Part shown: one piece after another, positions 17,327 through 32,474 of the stretch
Position numbering within the stretch: position 1 is the first letter of the stretch
Layout: the number at the start of each line of letters is the position of its first letter
DNA from: Castellaniella defragrans
GTDB lineage: Bacteria > Pseudomonadota > Gammaproteobacteria > Burkholderiales > Burkholderiaceae_B
Direction of reading: 5' to 3'
Assembly: GCF_014203015.1 (NCBI RefSeq)
Contig: NZ_JACHIB010000005.1
Coordinates: 124,001-188,000 of the forward strand
Length of the DNA stretch: 64,000 nt
Notes under the pieces: model-generated
What the model saw: only the letters and a program-made list of their open reading frames with translations
The model's database searches: none
Told to the model about the DNA's origin: nothing
Program-made: the position numbers and the translations under genes

Positions 17327-19102
17327 GTGGCCGCTGTCAAAAAATCCCTTCCGCGCCGCCAGTTCGATGTGGTGGTCGTCGGTGCCGGCGGCGCCGGCCT
17401 GCGTTGTTCGCTGCAGCTGGCCCAGGCCGGCCTGTCCGTGGCCGTGCTCACCAAGGTCTTCCCCACGCGCTCGCACACCGTGGCCGCCCAGGGCGGCGTC
17501 AGCGCCTCGCTGGGCAACATGAGCGAAGACCACTGGCAATGGCACATGTACGACACCGTCAAGGGCTCCGACTGGCTCGGCGACCAGGACGCGATCGAAT
17601 TCATGGTCCGCGAAGCGCCCAACGCCGTGTACGAGCTCGAACACTTCGGCATGCCCTTCGACCGCAACCCGGACGGCACCATCTATCAGCGCCCGTTCGG
17701 CGGCCACACCTCGCACTTCGGCGAAAAGCCCGTCCAGCGCGCCTGTGCCGCGGCCGACCGCACCGGCCACGCGATGCTGCACACGCTCTACCAGCGCAAC
17801 GTCGCCGCCCGCACGCAGTTCTTCGTCGAATGGATGGCGCTCGACCTGCTGCGCAACAACGACGGCGACGTGCTGGGCGTGACCGCGATGGAAATGGAAA
17901 CCGGCGAGATCTACGTCCTGGAAGCCAAGCACACCGTGCTGGCCACCGGCGGCGCCGGCCGGATCTGGGCCGCCACCACCAACGCCTTCATCAACACCGG
18001 CGACGGCCTGGGCATGGCCGCGCGCGCGGGCATCCCGCTGCAGGACATGGAGTTCTGGCAGTTCCACCCCACCGGCGTGGCCGGCGCGGGCGTGCTGATC
18101 ACCGAGGGCGTGCGCGGCGAAGGCGGCTTCCTGCTGAACAAGGACGGCGAGCGCTTCATGGAACGCTACGCGCCCCAGCTCAAGGACCTGGCTCCGCGCG
18201 ACTTCGTGTCGCGCTCGATGGACCAGGAAATCAAGGAAGGCCGCGGCTGCGGCGACGGCAGCTACGTGCTGCTCAAGCTCGACCACCTGGGCGCGGAAAC
18301 CATCACCAAGCGCCTGCCCTCGATCCGCGAGATCGCCATCAAGTTCGCCAACATCGACCCGATCAAGGACCCGATCCCGGTCGTGCCGACGATCCACTAC
18401 CAGATGGGCGGCATCCCGGCCAACTACCACGGCCAGGTCGTCACGCGCGTCAACGGCCAGGAAAAGATCGTCAACGGCCTGTACGCGATCGGCGAATGCG
18501 CGGCCACCTCGGTCCACGGCGCCAACCGCCTGGGCACCAATTCCCTGCTGGACCTGATCGTGTTCGGCCGCTCGGCGGGCAACTTCATCGTCTCCCAGCA
18601 CCCGGAACGCGAGCACAGCCACAAGGTGCTGCCGGACACCGACATCGACGCTTCCCTGGACCGCGTCAACCGCCTGGAATCCCGCACCTCGGGCGAGAAG
18701 GCGCAGGACGTGGCCAACAAGATCCGCGTGGCCATGCAGGCCCATTGCGGCGTGTTCCGCAAGCTCGACCTGCTCAAGGAAGGCGCGGAAGTCATCGCCG
18801 GCCTGGTGCCGGAAGTGCAGGACATCTATTTCTCGGACAAGTCCAAGGTCTTCAACACCGCCCGCATCGAGGCCCTGGAAGTGGCCAACATGATCGAGGT
18901 CGCCCGCGCCACCACCAAGTCGGCGGCCAACCGGCTGGAATCGCGCGGCGCCCATGCGCTCGAGGAATACCCGGAACGCGACGACGTGAACTGGCTCAAG
19001 CACACCCTGTGGTTCGCCGAAGACGACCGCCTCGAATACACCCCGGTGCGCATGCAGCCCCTGACCATGGAAAGCATCCCGCCCAAGCCGCGCACCTTCT
19101 AA
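17327..19102 (+). CDS. sdhA: Succinate dehydrogenase flavoprotein subunit
   Basis: A 591-residue FAD subunit that oxidises succinate to fumarate. The FAD dinucleotide loop [14 protein letters not shown], the covalent-FAD histidine in [10 protein letters not shown], the active-site FHPTG, and [19 protein letters not shown] are all present. The start is GTG at 17327, one base after the sdhD stop; starting here gives the usual N-terminus ([15 protein letters not shown]). Confidence 0.97.
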   Translation: MAAVKKSLPRRQFDVVVVGAGGAGLRCSLQLAQAGLSVAVLTKVFPTRSHTVAAQGGVSASLGNMSEDHWQWHMYDTVKGSDWLGDQDAIEFMVREAPNAVYELEHFGMPFDRNPDGTIYQRPFGGHTSHFGEKPVQRACAAADRTGHAMLHTLYQRNVAARTQFFVEWMALDLLRNNDGDVLGVTAMEMETGEIYVLEAKHTVLATGGAGRIWAATTNAFINTGDGLGMAARAGIPLQDMEFWQFHPTGVAGAGVLITEGVRGEGGFLLNKDGERFMERYAPQLKDLAPRDFVSRSMDQEIKEGRGCGDGSYVLLKLDHLGAETITKRLPSIREIAIKFANIDPIKDPIPVVPTIHYQMGGIPANYHGQVVTRVNGQEKIVNGLYAIGECAATSVHGANRLGTNSLLDLIVFGRSAGNFIVSQHPEREHSHKVLPDTDIDASLDRVNRLESRTSGEKAQDVANKIRVAMQAHCGVFRKLDLLKEGAEVIAGLVPEVQDIYFSDKSKVFNTARIEALEVANMIEVARATTKSAANRLESRGAHALEEYPERDDVNWLKHTLWFAEDDRLEYTPVRMQPLTMESIPPKPRTF

Positions 19103-19115
19103 TCTGGACATCGTC

Positions 19116-19832
19116 ATGAGTGAAAAACGCATCGTGAAATTCGAGATCTACCGCTACGATCCGGACAAGGACGAGCGGCCGTACATGCAGAAGTTCGAGG
19201 TCGAGCTGCAGCCGACCGACAAGATGCTGCTGGACGCGATCCTGCGCATCAAGAACGAGCTCGACGACAGCCTGGCCCTGCGCCGGTCCTGCCGCGAGGG
19301 CGTGTGCGGGTCCGACGCCATGAACATCAACGGCAGGAACGGCCTGGCCTGCACGACCAACCTGCTGACGCTGAAGGAACCCATCGTCCTCAAGCCGCTG
19401 CCCGGCCTGCCCGTGGTGCGCGACCTGATCGTGGACATGACCTTCTTCTTCGACCAGTACCATTCGATCAAGCCCTACCTCATCAACGACACGCCGCCCC
19501 CCGAAAAGGAACGCCTGCAGTCGCCCGAGGAACGCGAGGAACTGAACGGCCTGTACGAGTGCATCCTGTGCGGCTGCTGCTCGACCGCCTGTCCGTCCTT
19601 CTGGTGGAATCCGGACAAGTTCGTCGGCCCGGCCGGCCTGCTGCAGGCCTACCGCTTCATCGCCGATTCGCGCGACGAGGCCACCGGCGAGCGCCTGGAC
19701 AACCTGGAAGATCCCTATCGCCTGTTCCGCTGCCACACGATCATGAACTGCACGGACGTCTGCCCCAAGGGGCTGAACCCGTCGGCCGCGATCGGCAAGA
19801 TCAAGGAAATGCTCGTGCGCCGCACGGTCTAG
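19116..19832 (+). CDS. sdhB: Succinate dehydrogenase iron-sulfur subunit
   Basis: A 238-residue subunit that carries electrons from FAD to quinone. The [2Fe-2S] cysteines are in [20 protein letters not shown] followed by AC. The [4Fe-4S] and [3Fe-4S] clusters are bound by [16 protein letters not shown] and [17 protein letters not shown]. It lies 13 bases after sdhA in the complete sdhCDAB operon. Confidence 0.97.
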   Translation: MSEKRIVKFEIYRYDPDKDERPYMQKFEVELQPTDKMLLDAILRIKNELDDSLALRRSCREGVCGSDAMNINGRNGLACTTNLLTLKEPIVLKPLPGLPVVRDLIVDMTFFFDQYHSIKPYLINDTPPPEKERLQSPEEREELNGLYECILCGCCSTACPSFWWNPDKFVGPAGLLQAYRFIADSRDEATGERLDNLEDPYRLFRCHTIMNCTDVCPKGLNPSAAIGKIKEMLVRRTV

Positions 19833-19840
19833 GAACGGTC

Positions 19841-20104
19841 ATGTCTGGCGACCTGTCCGTCCTGGACCGCGCCCGCCTGCGCTGGCGGGCGCGCCGCGGC
19901 CTGCTCGAGAACGATCTCATCATCACGCGCTTCCTGGACGCCCACGAAGCGCGGCTGACCGAGACCGACGTCCGGGCACTGACGCGGCTTTTTGAAATGG
20001 GCGACAACGAATTGCTCGATGTGCTGCTGGGACGCGTGGACCTGTCCGGCTCCTACGACGACCCCGACATCCGCCGGCTCGTCGAGCAGATGAAAGCGAT
20101 GTAA
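19841..20104 (+). CDS. sdhE: SdhE, flavinylation factor of SdhA
   Basis: An 87-residue SdhE/YgfY-type protein, which helps attach FAD covalently to SdhA. RLRWRARRGLLENDLII contains the RGxxE motif required for this activity; the second half has the family's FLDAHEARLTETDVRALTRLFEMGDNELLD-like helices (quoted in part). It lies eight bases after sdhB and 19 before gltA, completing the operon. Confidence 0.94.
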   Translation: MSGDLSVLDRARLRWRARRGLLENDLIITRFLDAHEARLTETDVRALTRLFEMGDNELLDVLLGRVDLSGSYDDPDIRRLVEQMKAM

Positions 20105-20123
20105 TACTTAAAGGAAGATTCAC

Positions 20124-21419
20124 ATGCAGCTATCCGATAAAAAAGCCACGCTATCGTTCTCCGACGGCAGCCCCTCGGTCGAATTCCCCGTCTACCAGGG
20201 CACGGTCGGCCCGGATGTGATCGACATCCGCAAGCTGTACGGCCAGACCGGGATGTTCACCTACGACCCCGGCTTCATGGCGACGGCTTCCTGCGAATCC
20301 GCCATCACCTACATCGACGGCGACAAGGGCCAGCTGCTGTACCGCGGCTACCCGATCGACCAGTTGGCGACGAGCTGCGACTTCCTGTCGGTGGCCTACC
20401 TGATCATGAACGGCGAGCTGCCGACGGCCGACCAGAAGAAGGAATTCGACGACATCGTCACGCACCACACCCTGGTGCACGAGCAGATGCACACCTTCCT
20501 GCAGGGCTTCCGCCGCGACGCGCACCCCATGGCGGTGCTGACGGGCCTGGTGGGCGCGCTGTCGGCCTTCTACCACGACTCCACCGACATCACCAACCCG
20601 CACCACCGCGAGGTCTCCGCGATCCGCCTGATCGCCAAGATGCCGACCCTGGTCGCCATGGCGTACAAGCACTCGCTGGGCCAGCCCATCATCTACCCGA
20701 AGAACGACCTGTCCTACACGGGCAACTTCCTGCGCATGATGTTCGCCACGCCCTGCGACGACTACCAGGTCAACGACGTGGTCGAACGCGCGCTGGACCG
20801 CATCTTCATCCTGCACGCCGACCACGAGCAGAACGCCTCCACCTCCACCGTGCGCCTGTGCGGCTCCTCGGGCACCAACCCGTTCGCCGCCATCGCGGCC
20901 GGCGTGGCCTGCCTGTGGGGTCCGGCGCACGGCGGCGCCAACGAGGCCTGCCTGAACATGCTGGAAAGCATCCAGGCCCAGGGCGGCGTGGCCAAGGTCG
21001 GCGAGTTCATGGAAAAGGTCAAGGACAAGAACTCCGGCGTGCGCCTGATGGGCTTCGGCCACCGGGTCTACAAGAACTACGACCCGCGCGCCAAGCTGAT
21101 GCAGGAAACCTGCCGCGAAGTCCTGGATTCCCTGGGCCTGCACAACGACCCGCTGTTCAAGCTGGCCATGGAACTGGAACGCATCGCCCTGGAAGACCCG
21201 TACTTCGTGGAACGCAAGCTCTACCCGAACGTGGACTTCTATTCGGGCATCGTGCAGCGCGCCATCGGCATCCCCACCTCGCTGTTCACGGCGATCTTCG
21301 CCCTGGCCCGCACGGTGGGCTGGATCGCCCAGTGGAACGAGATGCTGTCCGATCCCAACTACAAGATCGGCCGTCCGCGCCAGCTGTACACCGGCGCCGC
21401 GGTGCGCGACGTGAAGTAA
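20124..21419 (+). CDS. gltA: Citrate synthase
   Basis: A 431-residue hexameric-type citrate synthase that condenses acetyl-CoA with oxaloacetate. The N-terminal beta domain (about 1-50, [20 protein letters not shown]) is typical of the proteobacterial NADH-sensitive form. Catalytic histidines lie in [11 protein letters not shown] and [14 protein letters not shown]. An AAAGGAAGA site precedes the ATG. Last gene of the sdh operon, followed by an intrinsic terminator. Confidence 0.97.
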   Translation: MQLSDKKATLSFSDGSPSVEFPVYQGTVGPDVIDIRKLYGQTGMFTYDPGFMATASCESAITYIDGDKGQLLYRGYPIDQLATSCDFLSVAYLIMNGELPTADQKKEFDDIVTHHTLVHEQMHTFLQGFRRDAHPMAVLTGLVGALSAFYHDSTDITNPHHREVSAIRLIAKMPTLVAMAYKHSLGQPIIYPKNDLSYTGNFLRMMFATPCDDYQVNDVVERALDRIFILHADHEQNASTSTVRLCGSSGTNPFAAIAAGVACLWGPAHGGANEACLNMLESIQAQGGVAKVGEFMEKVKDKNSGVRLMGFGHRVYKNYDPRAKLMQETCREVLDSLGLHNDPLFKLAMELERIALEDPYFVERKLYPNVDFYSGIVQRAIGIPTSLFTAIFALARTVGWIAQWNEMLSDPNYKIGRPRQLYTGAAVRDVK

Positions 21420-21454
21420 TCCTTCCGTTTCCCTTCCGTTTCGCCGCAGCAATG

Positions 21455-21479
21455 AAAACGGGCCGCAAGGCCCGTTTTT
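21455..21479 (+). terminator. Intrinsic terminator after gltA
   Basis: A perfect 10-bp stem (AAAACGGGCC with GGCCCGTTTT) around a GCAA tetraloop, ending in a five-base T-run. It closes the sdhCDAB-sdhE-gltA transcript. Confidence 0.9.
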
Positions 21480-21534
21480 CCTGTCCGGCCCCGCCGCGCG
21501 GGCGGCCCGGCGGAGATCTTCCGAACTTCCGGAC

Positions 21535-21568
21535 GGACGACTTCCCGGCCCGGACGACTTCCCGGCCC
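21535..21568. repeat. 17-bp tandem duplication downstream of maeB
   Basis: Two exact copies of GGACGACTTCCCGGCCC (21535-21551, 21552-21568), with the start of a third, just beyond the 3' end of maeB. Confidence 0.75.
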
Positions 21569-21587
21569 GGACGGCCGGGGCCTTCGA

Positions 21588-23882
<2,295 letters not shown>

Positions 23883-24039
23883 GGGTGCCTGTGCTCCTGC
23901 GAGGTTTTTATATCGTTCGTGTCGGTGAGGGAATGATTCGCCCGCATCGGATTTTCGCCGCCGGGCCGCCGGAGTGTTTGTTAATCCCAACGCCAGCCGG
24001 GCGAAAAGCGGCCTGGAACGGGCGTTTTCGGCCGACCAG

Positions 24040-24069
24040 TTTAAACCCGTGTCGTGGGGCGGGTATACT
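24040..24069 (+). promoter_or_regulatory. Candidate sigma-70 promoter of odhA
   Basis: TTTAAA (24040-24045) and TATACT (24064-24069) are separated by 18 bases. This is the best-looking promoter in the 323-base gap between maeB and odhA. It would give a leader of about 130 bases. The 5' half of the gap (23883-24039) shows nothing else recognisable. Confidence 0.45.
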
Positions 24070-24099
24070 CTGGCCTTAATACGGCTTATGCAAGGCGTC

Positions 24100-24206
24100 G
24101 TACCACTGCCTTCTGCCCCTGCTATCCGCCCATCGGTCTGGCCGAGTCGCGGAAGGTTTTTCAATCTGCATCGTTCGGGTGAAGCACCCGTCAGGTGAAG
24201 CGCACA
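24100..24206 (+). promoter_or_regulatory. Candidate structured odhA (sucA) leader
   Basis: The untranslated region before odhA contains a compact hairpin, CGGGTG (24176-24181), AAG loop, CACCCG (24185-24190), ending just before the AGGTGAAG ribosome binding region. A cis-regulatory 'sucA RNA motif' has been described in front of sucA in Burkholderiales. Position and order of life fit, but I could not match the consensus from memory. Confidence 0.4.
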
Positions 24207-27086
24207 ATGTCCACGGAACAAGAACTCCAGTCCAATTCCTATTTGTTCGGCGCCAATGCGCCCTACGTAGAAGACCTCTACGAAGCCTATCTAGACAACC
24301 CGGGTTCCGTTCCGGACCAGTGGCGTTCCTACTTCGATCAGCTGCAGCACCAGCCCGCCGCCGATGGCCGCGAAGCCACCCGCGACCAGGCCCACGCCCC
24401 GATCGTCGCCTCCTTCGCCCAGCGCGCCCGCGAGAACGCCTTCCAGATCCGCCCCGCGCAGGCCTCCGACCAGTCCCTGGCCATCGCCAGCAAGCAGGTC
24501 TACGTCCAGTCGATCATCGCCGCCTACCGCTCGCTGGGCTCGCGCATCGCCCAGCTCGACCCCCTGAAGCGCCGCGACCGTCCGGAAATCCCGGAACTGG
24601 ATCCCGCCTTCTACGGCCTGTCCGAGGCCGACCTCGACCAGATTTATTCGGCCACGAACACGTATTTCACCAAGGCCGACACGATGACCATGCGGGACAT
24701 CCTCAAGGCCCTGCGTGACACGTACTGCCGCAACGTCGGCGCCGAATTCATGCACATCTCCGATCCGGCGGTCAAGCGCTGGATCCAGGAGCGCCTGGAA
24801 TCCACGCTGGGCGTGCCCGAGCTCTCCGTCGACGAAAAGCGCAACATCCTGCGCCAGGTGACCGAGGCCGAAGGCCTGGAACGCTTCCTGCACACCAAGT
24901 ACGTCGGCCAGAAGCGCTTCTCCCTGGAAGGCGGCGAGAGCTTCATCGCCTCGATGGACGAGGTCGTGAACCACGCCGGCGAGAACGGCGTCCAGGAAAT
25001 CGTCGTGGGCATGGCCCACCGCGGCCGCCTGAACATGCTGGTCAACATCATGGGCAAGATGCCCGGCGACCTGTTCGCCGAATTCGAGGGCAAGCACGCC
25101 CAGTCCCTGAGCGACGGCGACGTCAAGTACCACAACGGCTTCTCCAGCGACCTGTCCACGCGCGGCGGCCCGGTCCACCTGTCGCTGGCCTTCAACCCCT
25201 CGCACCTGGAAATCGTCAACCCGGTGGTCGAAGGCAGCGTGCGCGCCCGCCAGGACCGCCGCGGCGACGCGGCCGGCGACCAGGTCCTGCCGGTGCTGGT
25301 GCACGGCGACGCGGCCTTCGCCGGCCAGGGCGTGGTGATGGAAACCCTGAACCTGGCCCAGACGCGCGGCTACGGCACGGGCGGCACGCTGCACATCGTC
25401 ATCAACAACCAGATCGGCTTCACGACCTCGGACCCGCGCGACACGCGCTCCACGCTGTACTGCACGGACGTGGTCAAGATGATCGAGGCCCCCGTCTTCC
25501 ACGTCAACGGCGACGATCCCGAGGCCGTGGTCTTCGTCACCCGCCTGGCCCTGGACTACCGCCAGCAGTTCAAGCACGACGTGGTCGTGGACATCGTCTG
25601 CTTCCGCAAGCTGGGCCACAACGAGCAGGACACGCCGTCCCTGACCCAGCCGCTGATGTACAAGAGCATCGGCACGCACCCCGGCACGCGCAAGCTCTAC
25701 GCCGACCGCCTGGTGGCGCAGGGCGTGCTGGCCGAGGACGAGCCCGACCAGATGGTCAAGGACTACCGCCAGCTCATGGAAGACGGCCAGCGCACGGTCG
25801 AGCCGGTGCTGACCGACTACAAGAACAAGTATTCCACCGACTGGTCGCCGTTCCTGGGCGCCAAATGGACGGACCACGCCGACACCGGCGTGCCCCTGGC
25901 CGAACTGACCCGCATCGGCGAACGGCTCACCCAGGTGCCGGACGGCTTCACCGTGCATCCGCTGGTCAAGAAGCTGCTGGCCGACCGCCTGGCCATGGCG
26001 CGCGGCGAGCATCCCGTGGACTGGGGCATGGGCGAGCACCTGGCCTTCGCCACCCTGGTGGCCAACGGCTACGCCATCCGCATCACCGGCCAGGATTCCG
26101 GCCGCGGCACCTTCACCCACCGCCACGCCGTGCTGCACGACCAGAAGCGCGAGCGCTGGGACGACGGCACCTACGTGCCGCTGCAGAACGTCTCCGAGAA
26201 CCAGGCGCCGTTCACGGTGATCGACTCCGTGCTGTCCGAAGCCGCGGTGCTGGGCTTTGAATACGGCTACGCCACCGCCGAGCCCAACGTGCTGACCATC
26301 TGGGAAGCCCAGTTCGGCGACTTCGCCAACGGCGCCCAGGTCGTGATCGACCAGTTCATCACCTCCGGCGAGGCCAAGTGGGGCCGCCAGTGCGGCCTGG
26401 TGCTGATGCTGCCGCACGGCTACGAAGGCCAGGGTCCCGAGCACTCCTCGGCGCGCATCGAGCGCTTCCTGCAGCTGTGCGCGGACAACAACATCCAGGC
26501 CGTGCAGCCGACCACCGGCGCGCAGATCTTCCACGTGCTGCGCCGCCAGATGATCCGGCCCTTCCGCAAGCCGCTGGTCCTCTTCACGCCCAAGTCGCTG
26601 CTGCGCAACAAGAACGCCACCTCGCCCCTGGAGGACCTGGCCACCGGCACCTTCCAGCCCGTGATCGGCGAGACCGACGCGGAGATCGTGCCGGCCGACG
26701 TGAAGCGCGTGCAGGTGTGCTCCGGCAAGGTCTACTACGACCTGGTCCACGCGCGGGCCGAACAGGGCCGCAAGGACGTGGCCATCCTGCGCATCGAGCA
26801 GCTCTATCCCTTCGCCCACAAGTCCTTCCAGGCCGAACTGCAGAAATATCCCAACGCCAAGGAGCTGGTCTGGGTCCAGGACGAGCCGCAGAACCAGGGG
26901 CCGTGGTTCTACGTGCAGCACCACCTGTACGAGAACATGAGCGACGGCCAGAAGCTCGGCTACGCCGGCCGCCCGGCCTCGGCCTCGCCCGCCGTGGGTT
27001 ACCTGGCCAAGCACCAGGAGCAGCAGCGCGCCCTGATCGAGCAGGCCTTTTCGCCCAAGCTCAAGAGCTTCTCGCTGATCAAGTAA
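24207..27086 (+). CDS. odhA: 2-oxoglutarate dehydrogenase E1 component
   Basis: A 959-residue thiamine-diphosphate enzyme that decarboxylates 2-oxoglutarate (also called sucA). The N-terminal segment [20 protein letters not shown] is the E1o domain that binds E2. Further marks are [36 protein letters not shown], the ThDP-binding GDDPEAV region, and the [16 protein letters not shown] block. The ATG at 24207 gives the usual MSTEQELQ start; a GTG 12 bases upstream is possible. First gene of odhA-odhB-lpdA-zapE. Confidence 0.97.
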   Translation: MSTEQELQSNSYLFGANAPYVEDLYEAYLDNPGSVPDQWRSYFDQLQHQPAADGREATRDQAHAPIVASFAQRARENAFQIRPAQASDQSLAIASKQVYVQSIIAAYRSLGSRIAQLDPLKRRDRPEIPELDPAFYGLSEADLDQIYSATNTYFTKADTMTMRDILKALRDTYCRNVGAEFMHISDPAVKRWIQERLESTLGVPELSVDEKRNILRQVTEAEGLERFLHTKYVGQKRFSLEGGESFIASMDEVVNHAGENGVQEIVVGMAHRGRLNMLVNIMGKMPGDLFAEFEGKHAQSLSDGDVKYHNGFSSDLSTRGGPVHLSLAFNPSHLEIVNPVVEGSVRARQDRRGDAAGDQVLPVLVHGDAAFAGQGVVMETLNLAQTRGYGTGGTLHIVINNQIGFTTSDPRDTRSTLYCTDVVKMIEAPVFHVNGDDPEAVVFVTRLALDYRQQFKHDVVVDIVCFRKLGHNEQDTPSLTQPLMYKSIGTHPGTRKLYADRLVAQGVLAEDEPDQMVKDYRQLMEDGQRTVEPVLTDYKNKYSTDWSPFLGAKWTDHADTGVPLAELTRIGERLTQVPDGFTVHPLVKKLLADRLAMARGEHPVDWGMGEHLAFATLVANGYAIRITGQDSGRGTFTHRHAVLHDQKRERWDDGTYVPLQNVSENQAPFTVIDSVLSEAAVLGFEYGYATAEPNVLTIWEAQFGDFANGAQVVIDQFITSGEAKWGRQCGLVLMLPHGYEGQGPEHSSARIERFLQLCADNNIQAVQPTTGAQIFHVLRRQMIRPFRKPLVLFTPKSLLRNKNATSPLEDLATGTFQPVIGETDAEIVPADVKRVQVCSGKVYYDLVHARAEQGRKDVAILRIEQLYPFAHKSFQAELQKYPNAKELVWVQDEPQNQGPWFYVQHHLYENMSDGQKLGYAGRPASASPAVGYLAKHQEQQRALIEQAFSPKLKSFSLIK

Positions 27087-27126
27087 TCCGACCTCCTTCA
27101 AATACAGACAAAACGGAAGAATCATC

Positions 27127-28338
27127 ATGGCCATTACCGAAGTCCTCGTCCCGCAGCTTTCCGAATCGGTGTCGGAAGCCACCCTGCTCAACTGGAAGAA
27201 GCAGCCCGGCGAAGCCGTGCAGGCCGACGAGATCCTGATCGAGGTCGAAACCGACAAGGTCGTGCTGGAAGTCCCGGCGCCGGCCTCGGGCGTGCTCTCC
27301 GAGATCGTCAAGGGCGATGGCAGCACCGTCACCTCGGGCGAAGTCCTGGCCCGCATCGACACCGACGCCAAGGCGGCGGCCGCTCCGGCCGCCGCGGCGC
27401 CCGCGCCCGCTCCGGCCGCGTCCGCCGAGGCCGCCAAGCCGGCGGCCAAGTCCGCCGTGGCCTCGCCCGCCGCCGGCAAGATCCTGTCCGAAAAAGGCAT
27501 CGATCCCGCCACCGTCGAGGGCACGGGCCGCGCCGGCCGCGTGACCAAGGCCGACGCGCTGAACGCCGCGCCCCAGGCGCCGCAGGCCCCGTCGGCGCCC
27601 GCCACGCCGGCCGCCCCGGTGCCGGTCGGCCTGGACGGCCGTCCCGAGCAGCGCGTGCCCATGAGCCGCCTGCGCGCCCGCGTGGCCGAGCGCCTGATCC
27701 AGTCGCAATCCGAGAACGCCATCCTGACGACCTTCAACGAGGTCAACATGCAGGCCATCATGGACCTGCGCAAGAAGTACAAGGACTTCTTTGAAAAGGA
27801 ACACGGCGTCAAGCTCGGCTTCACCTCCTTCTTCGTCAAGGCGGCCGTCGCGGCGCTCAAGCGCTACCCGGTCGTCAACGCCTCGGTGGACGGCAAGGAC
27901 ATCATCTACCACGGCTACTTCGACATCGGCGTGGCGGTCGGCAGCCCGCGCGGCCTGGTGGTGCCCATCCTGCGCAACGCCGACCAGCTCTCGCTGGCCG
28001 ACATCGAAAAGCAGATCGCCGACTTCGGCCGGCGCGCGCAGGACGGCAAGCTCACGCTCGACGAACTGACCGGCGGCACCTTCTCCATTTCCAATGGCGG
28101 CGTGTTCGGCTCGATGCTGTCCACCCCGATCATCAATCCGCCGCAGTCCGCCATCCTGGGCATCCACGCCACCAAGGACCGCCCGGTGGTGGAAAACGGC
28201 CAGATCGTGATCCGTCCGATGAACTACCTGGCCCTGTCCTACGACCACCGCATCATCGACGGCCGCGAGGCCGTGCTGGCCCTGGTGGCCATGAAGGACG
28301 CGCTGGAAGATCCGCAGCGCCTGCTGCTGGGCGTCTGA
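27127..28338 (+). CDS. odhB: Dihydrolipoyl succinyltransferase (E2)
   Basis: A 403-residue E2 core of the 2-oxoglutarate dehydrogenase complex (also called sucB). The lipoyl domain spans 1-78, with the lipoylated lysine at residue 44 (ETDKVVLEV). An Ala/Pro linker is followed by a subunit-binding domain (about 112-150, [20 protein letters not shown]). The catalytic domain ends with the active-site motif [13 protein letters not shown]. It lies 40 bases after odhA. Confidence 0.97.
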   Translation: MAITEVLVPQLSESVSEATLLNWKKQPGEAVQADEILIEVETDKVVLEVPAPASGVLSEIVKGDGSTVTSGEVLARIDTDAKAAAAPAAAAPAPAPAASAEAAKPAAKSAVASPAAGKILSEKGIDPATVEGTGRAGRVTKADALNAAPQAPQAPSAPATPAAPVPVGLDGRPEQRVPMSRLRARVAERLIQSQSENAILTTFNEVNMQAIMDLRKKYKDFFEKEHGVKLGFTSFFVKAAVAALKRYPVVNASVDGKDIIYHGYFDIGVAVGSPRGLVVPILRNADQLSLADIEKQIADFGRRAQDGKLTLDELTGGTFSISNGGVFGSMLSTPIINPPQSAILGIHATKDRPVVENGQIVIRPMNYLALSYDHRIIDGREAVLALVAMKDALEDPQRLLLGV

Positions 28339-28359
28339 TTCCGGACAGTGCTTCGCTTC

Positions 28360-28434
28360 GCGCGCCCGTCCGGGGCGCGCCCGGCGGGCATGCGCCTGAG
28401 CCGTGCCCGCCGGATCCCCCGATGCAGGGGATCC
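28360..28434 (+). other. Three consecutive hairpins between odhB and lpdA
   Basis: The 118-base gap contains three perfect stems in a row: GCGCGCCC/GGGCGCGC (28360-28367, 28373-28380), CCGGCGGGCA/TGCCCGCCGG (28381-28390, 28404-28413) and GGATCCCC/GGGGATCC (28412-28419, 28427-28434). Stems two and three share two bases. No T-run follows, so simple termination is unlikely; a role in partial attenuation or mRNA processing is possible. Confidence 0.6.
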
Positions 28435-28456
28435 CCAACCCATTCGAGAATTCATC

Positions 28457-29884
<1,428 letters not shown>

Positions 29885-29894
29885 GCCGCTGACG

Positions 29895-30986
29895 ATGGAT
29901 GTCAGCGCGTATTACGCGCAGGCCCTGCGCGAGCGGGGCTTCGTCGCCGACGAGGCCCAGCGCGCGGCGGTCGCGCGCCTGCAGCGGTACTATGACGACT
30001 GGATCGAGTTCAAGCGCCAGCGCTCCAACGGCCTGAAAAAGCTGTTCCTGCGCCCGGCCGTGCCCCGCGGGGTCTACCTGTGGGGCGGCGTCGGGCGCGG
30101 CAAGAGCTTCCTGATGGACGCGTTCTACCTGACCGTGCCCGTCAAGCGCAAGGTGCGCCTGCATTTCCACGAGTTCATGCGCGGGGTGCACCGCGAGATC
30201 CGCGCCGTCAGCGGCGAGGCCGATCCGCTGGACCACGTGGCGCGCAGGATCGCCGCGCGCTACCGCCTGATCTGCTTCGACGAGTTCCACGTGTCGGACG
30301 TGGCCGACGCCATGATCCTGTACCGGCTGCTGCTGCGCCTGTTCGAGCATGGCACCTCCTTCGTCATGACCTCGAACTACGAGCCCTCCACGCTCTACCC
30401 GGACGGCCTGCACCGCGACCGCATCCTGCCGGCCATCGCCCTGATCCAGGAAAAGATGGACGTGCTGAACGTGGACGCGGGCGTGGACTACCGGCGCCGC
30501 ACCCTGGCGCAGCTGCGCACCTACATCACGCCCATCGTGGCCGCGACGCACGACGAACTGCGCTCGGCCTTCGAGCGCCTGGCCGACACCGCCGGGCAGA
30601 AGCCCGTCCTGACCATCGAGAACCGCGAGATCCGCGCGGTGGCGCTGGCCGGCACCGTGGTCTGGTTCGACTTCATGGCGCTGTGCGGCACGCCGCGCTC
30701 GCAGAACGACTACCTGGAGCTGGCCGACCGCTTCCAGACCGTGATCGTGTCCGACGTGCCGCGCATGAGCCCGCGCCAGGCCTCCGAGGCGCGCCGCTTC
30801 ACCTGGCTGGTGGACGTGCTGTACGACCACAAGGTCAAGCTGATCCTGTCGGCCCAGTGCCCGGCCGATGAGCTATATACTCAAGGCCCGATGGCGAACG
30901 AGTTTTCCCGCACCGTGTCGCGCCTGATGGAGATGCAGTCGCGCGAATACCTGGCCGAGACGCGCCGGGCCTCGGTCGTCCTGTAG
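29895..30986 (+). CDS. zapE: Cell division AFG1-like ATPase ZapE
   Basis: A 363-residue P-loop ATPase. Walker A is GGVGRGKS (64-71), followed by [12 protein letters not shown]; Walker B is [16 protein letters not shown]; the sensor region [20 protein letters not shown] is family-typical. ZapE associates with the Z-ring during constriction in E. coli; mitochondrial AFG1/LACE1 are relatives. It starts ten bases after lpdA, so it is probably expressed with the odh operon, a linkage I know from related betaproteobacteria. Confidence 0.94.
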   Translation: MDVSAYYAQALRERGFVADEAQRAAVARLQRYYDDWIEFKRQRSNGLKKLFLRPAVPRGVYLWGGVGRGKSFLMDAFYLTVPVKRKVRLHFHEFMRGVHREIRAVSGEADPLDHVARRIAARYRLICFDEFHVSDVADAMILYRLLLRLFEHGTSFVMTSNYEPSTLYPDGLHRDRILPAIALIQEKMDVLNVDAGVDYRRRTLAQLRTYITPIVAATHDELRSAFERLADTAGQKPVLTIENREIRAVALAGTVVWFDFMALCGTPRSQNDYLELADRFQTVIVSDVPRMSPRQASEARRFTWLVDVLYDHKVKLILSAQCPADELYTQGPMANEFSRTVSRLMEMQSREYLAETRRASVVL

Positions 30987-31039
30987 GGGCGCGGCGCGCC
31001 CCGCCGTCGGCAATGTCTGGCAATTCCCCTGGAAACCCC

Positions 31040-32383
31040 ATGAGCACACCCGTCACCCGCGTCCTGACCGGCATCACCCCCTCGGGCACCCCCCACCTGG
31101 GCAATTACGCCGGCGCCATCCGCCCGGCGATCCAGGCGAGCGCCCAGCCGGGCGTGGACGCCTTCTTCTTCCTGGCCGACTATCACGCGCTGATCAAGTG
31201 CGACGACCCGGCGCGCATCGCGCGCTCGCGGCTGGAGATCGCCGCGACCTGGATCGCCGCGGGCCTGGACACCGAGCGCACGACCTTCTACCGCCAGTCG
31301 GACGTCCCGGAAATCCCGGAACTGTGCTGGATGCTGAACTGCGTCACGGCCAAGGGCCTGATGAACCGTGCGCACGCCTACAAGGCCTCGGTGGACGCCA
31401 ACGTCGCCAAGGGCGTCGAGCCTGACGACGGCGTCACCATGGGGCTGTTTTCCTATCCGGTGCTGATGGCCGCCGACATCCTGATGTTCAACGCCCACCG
31501 CGTGCCGGTGGGGCGCGACCAGATCCAGCACCTGGAGATGGCGCGCGACATCGCCCAGCGCTTCAACCACCTGTACGGCGGCGGCGAGGACCTGTTCGTG
31601 CTGCCGGAAGTCCAGATCGACGAGGCCGTCGCCACGCTGCCGGGCCTGGACGGGCGCAAGATGTCCAAGAGCTACGACAACACCATCCCCCTGTTCGAGG
31701 GCGGCGCCAAGGCGCTGAAAGCGGCCGTGGCGCGGATCGTCACCGATTCGCGCCTGCCCGGCGAGCCCAAGGACGCCGAGGGCTCGCACCTGTACACGCT
31801 GTACCAGGCCTTCGCCACGCCGGCGCAGGCGGCGGACTTCCGCGCCGCCCTGGAAGGCGGGCTGGGCTGGGGCGAGGCCAAGCAGGCGCTGTGCGAGCGG
31901 ATCGAGGCCCAGATCGGGCCGATGCGCGCGCGCTACGCGGAGCTGATGGCCCATCCGCAGCGGATCGAGGACATCCTGCAGGCCGGCGCGGCCAAGGCGC
32001 GGCGCATCGCCACCCCCATGATGGCCCGCCTGCGCGAGGCCGTGGGCCTGCGCATGGTCGCCGGCGCGGCCGCGCCGCACGCGGCGTCCGGGGCCGCCGG
32101 CGCGGCGCGCGCGGGACGCGCGCGGATCGTGTCGTTCCGGGACGAGGACGGCCGGTTCCGCCAGCGCCTGTTCGGCGCCGACGGCGCCGAGCTGCTGCTG
32201 TCCGAGCCCTTCGGCGACCCCAAGGTGCTGAACAGCCTGGGCCGCTCCTTCGCCGAGCGCGACCTGTCGGGCCTGGCGCCCGGGGTCGACGGCCACGTCG
32301 AGCTGGAGGCCGACGGCCTGCGCTGGGCGCGCGTGCCGGCCGACCGCCTGGCGGCGGTCCTGGAGGCCCTGGCGCAGGTCTGA
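31040..32383 (+). CDS. trpS: Tryptophanyl-tRNA synthetase with C-terminal extension
   Basis: A 447-residue class I synthetase. The HIGH-type motif is TPHLGNY in [20 protein letters not shown], and the KMSKS loop is [10 protein letters not shown]. The catalytic and anticodon-binding parts end near residue 345; the E. coli enzyme has 334 residues. The remaining 100 residues start with an Ala-rich linker and contain [20 protein letters not shown] and a helix-rich tail, resembling a small DUF1508-like fold. The ATG at 31040 follows the family N-terminus. The stop codon sits within a 14-bp tandem repeat (32381-32408). Confidence 0.95.
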   Translation: MSTPVTRVLTGITPSGTPHLGNYAGAIRPAIQASAQPGVDAFFFLADYHALIKCDDPARIARSRLEIAATWIAAGLDTERTTFYRQSDVPEIPELCWMLNCVTAKGLMNRAHAYKASVDANVAKGVEPDDGVTMGLFSYPVLMAADILMFNAHRVPVGRDQIQHLEMARDIAQRFNHLYGGGEDLFVLPEVQIDEAVATLPGLDGRKMSKSYDNTIPLFEGGAKALKAAVARIVTDSRLPGEPKDAEGSHLYTLYQAFATPAQAADFRAALEGGLGWGEAKQALCERIEAQIGPMRARYAELMAHPQRIEDILQAGAAKARRIATPMMARLREAVGLRMVAGAAAPHAASGAAGAARAGRARIVSFRDEDGRFRQRLFGADGAELLLSEPFGDPKVLNSLGRSFAERDLSGLAPGVDGHVELEADGLRWARVPADRLAAVLEALAQV

Positions 32384-32474
32384 CAGCCCGGGTCCGACAG
32401 CCCGGGTCTGACAGGGCAAGCGGTCCGCCGCGCGCCGCCGGCGCGGCGCGTGTGGCGTCCGGGCCGTCCGGCCG

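Noticed and set aside
24291-27860. A 1189-codon open frame antisense to odhA/odhB, and similar long antisense frames opposite acnB and sdhA
   Set aside because: They mirror the codon bias of the real high-GC genes, have low-complexity Gly/Val/His/Asp-rich translations and no family motifs.
28403-28456. Upstream extension of lpdA by 18 codons
   Set aside because: The extension overlaps the hairpin array and is not part of the conserved E3 N-terminus.
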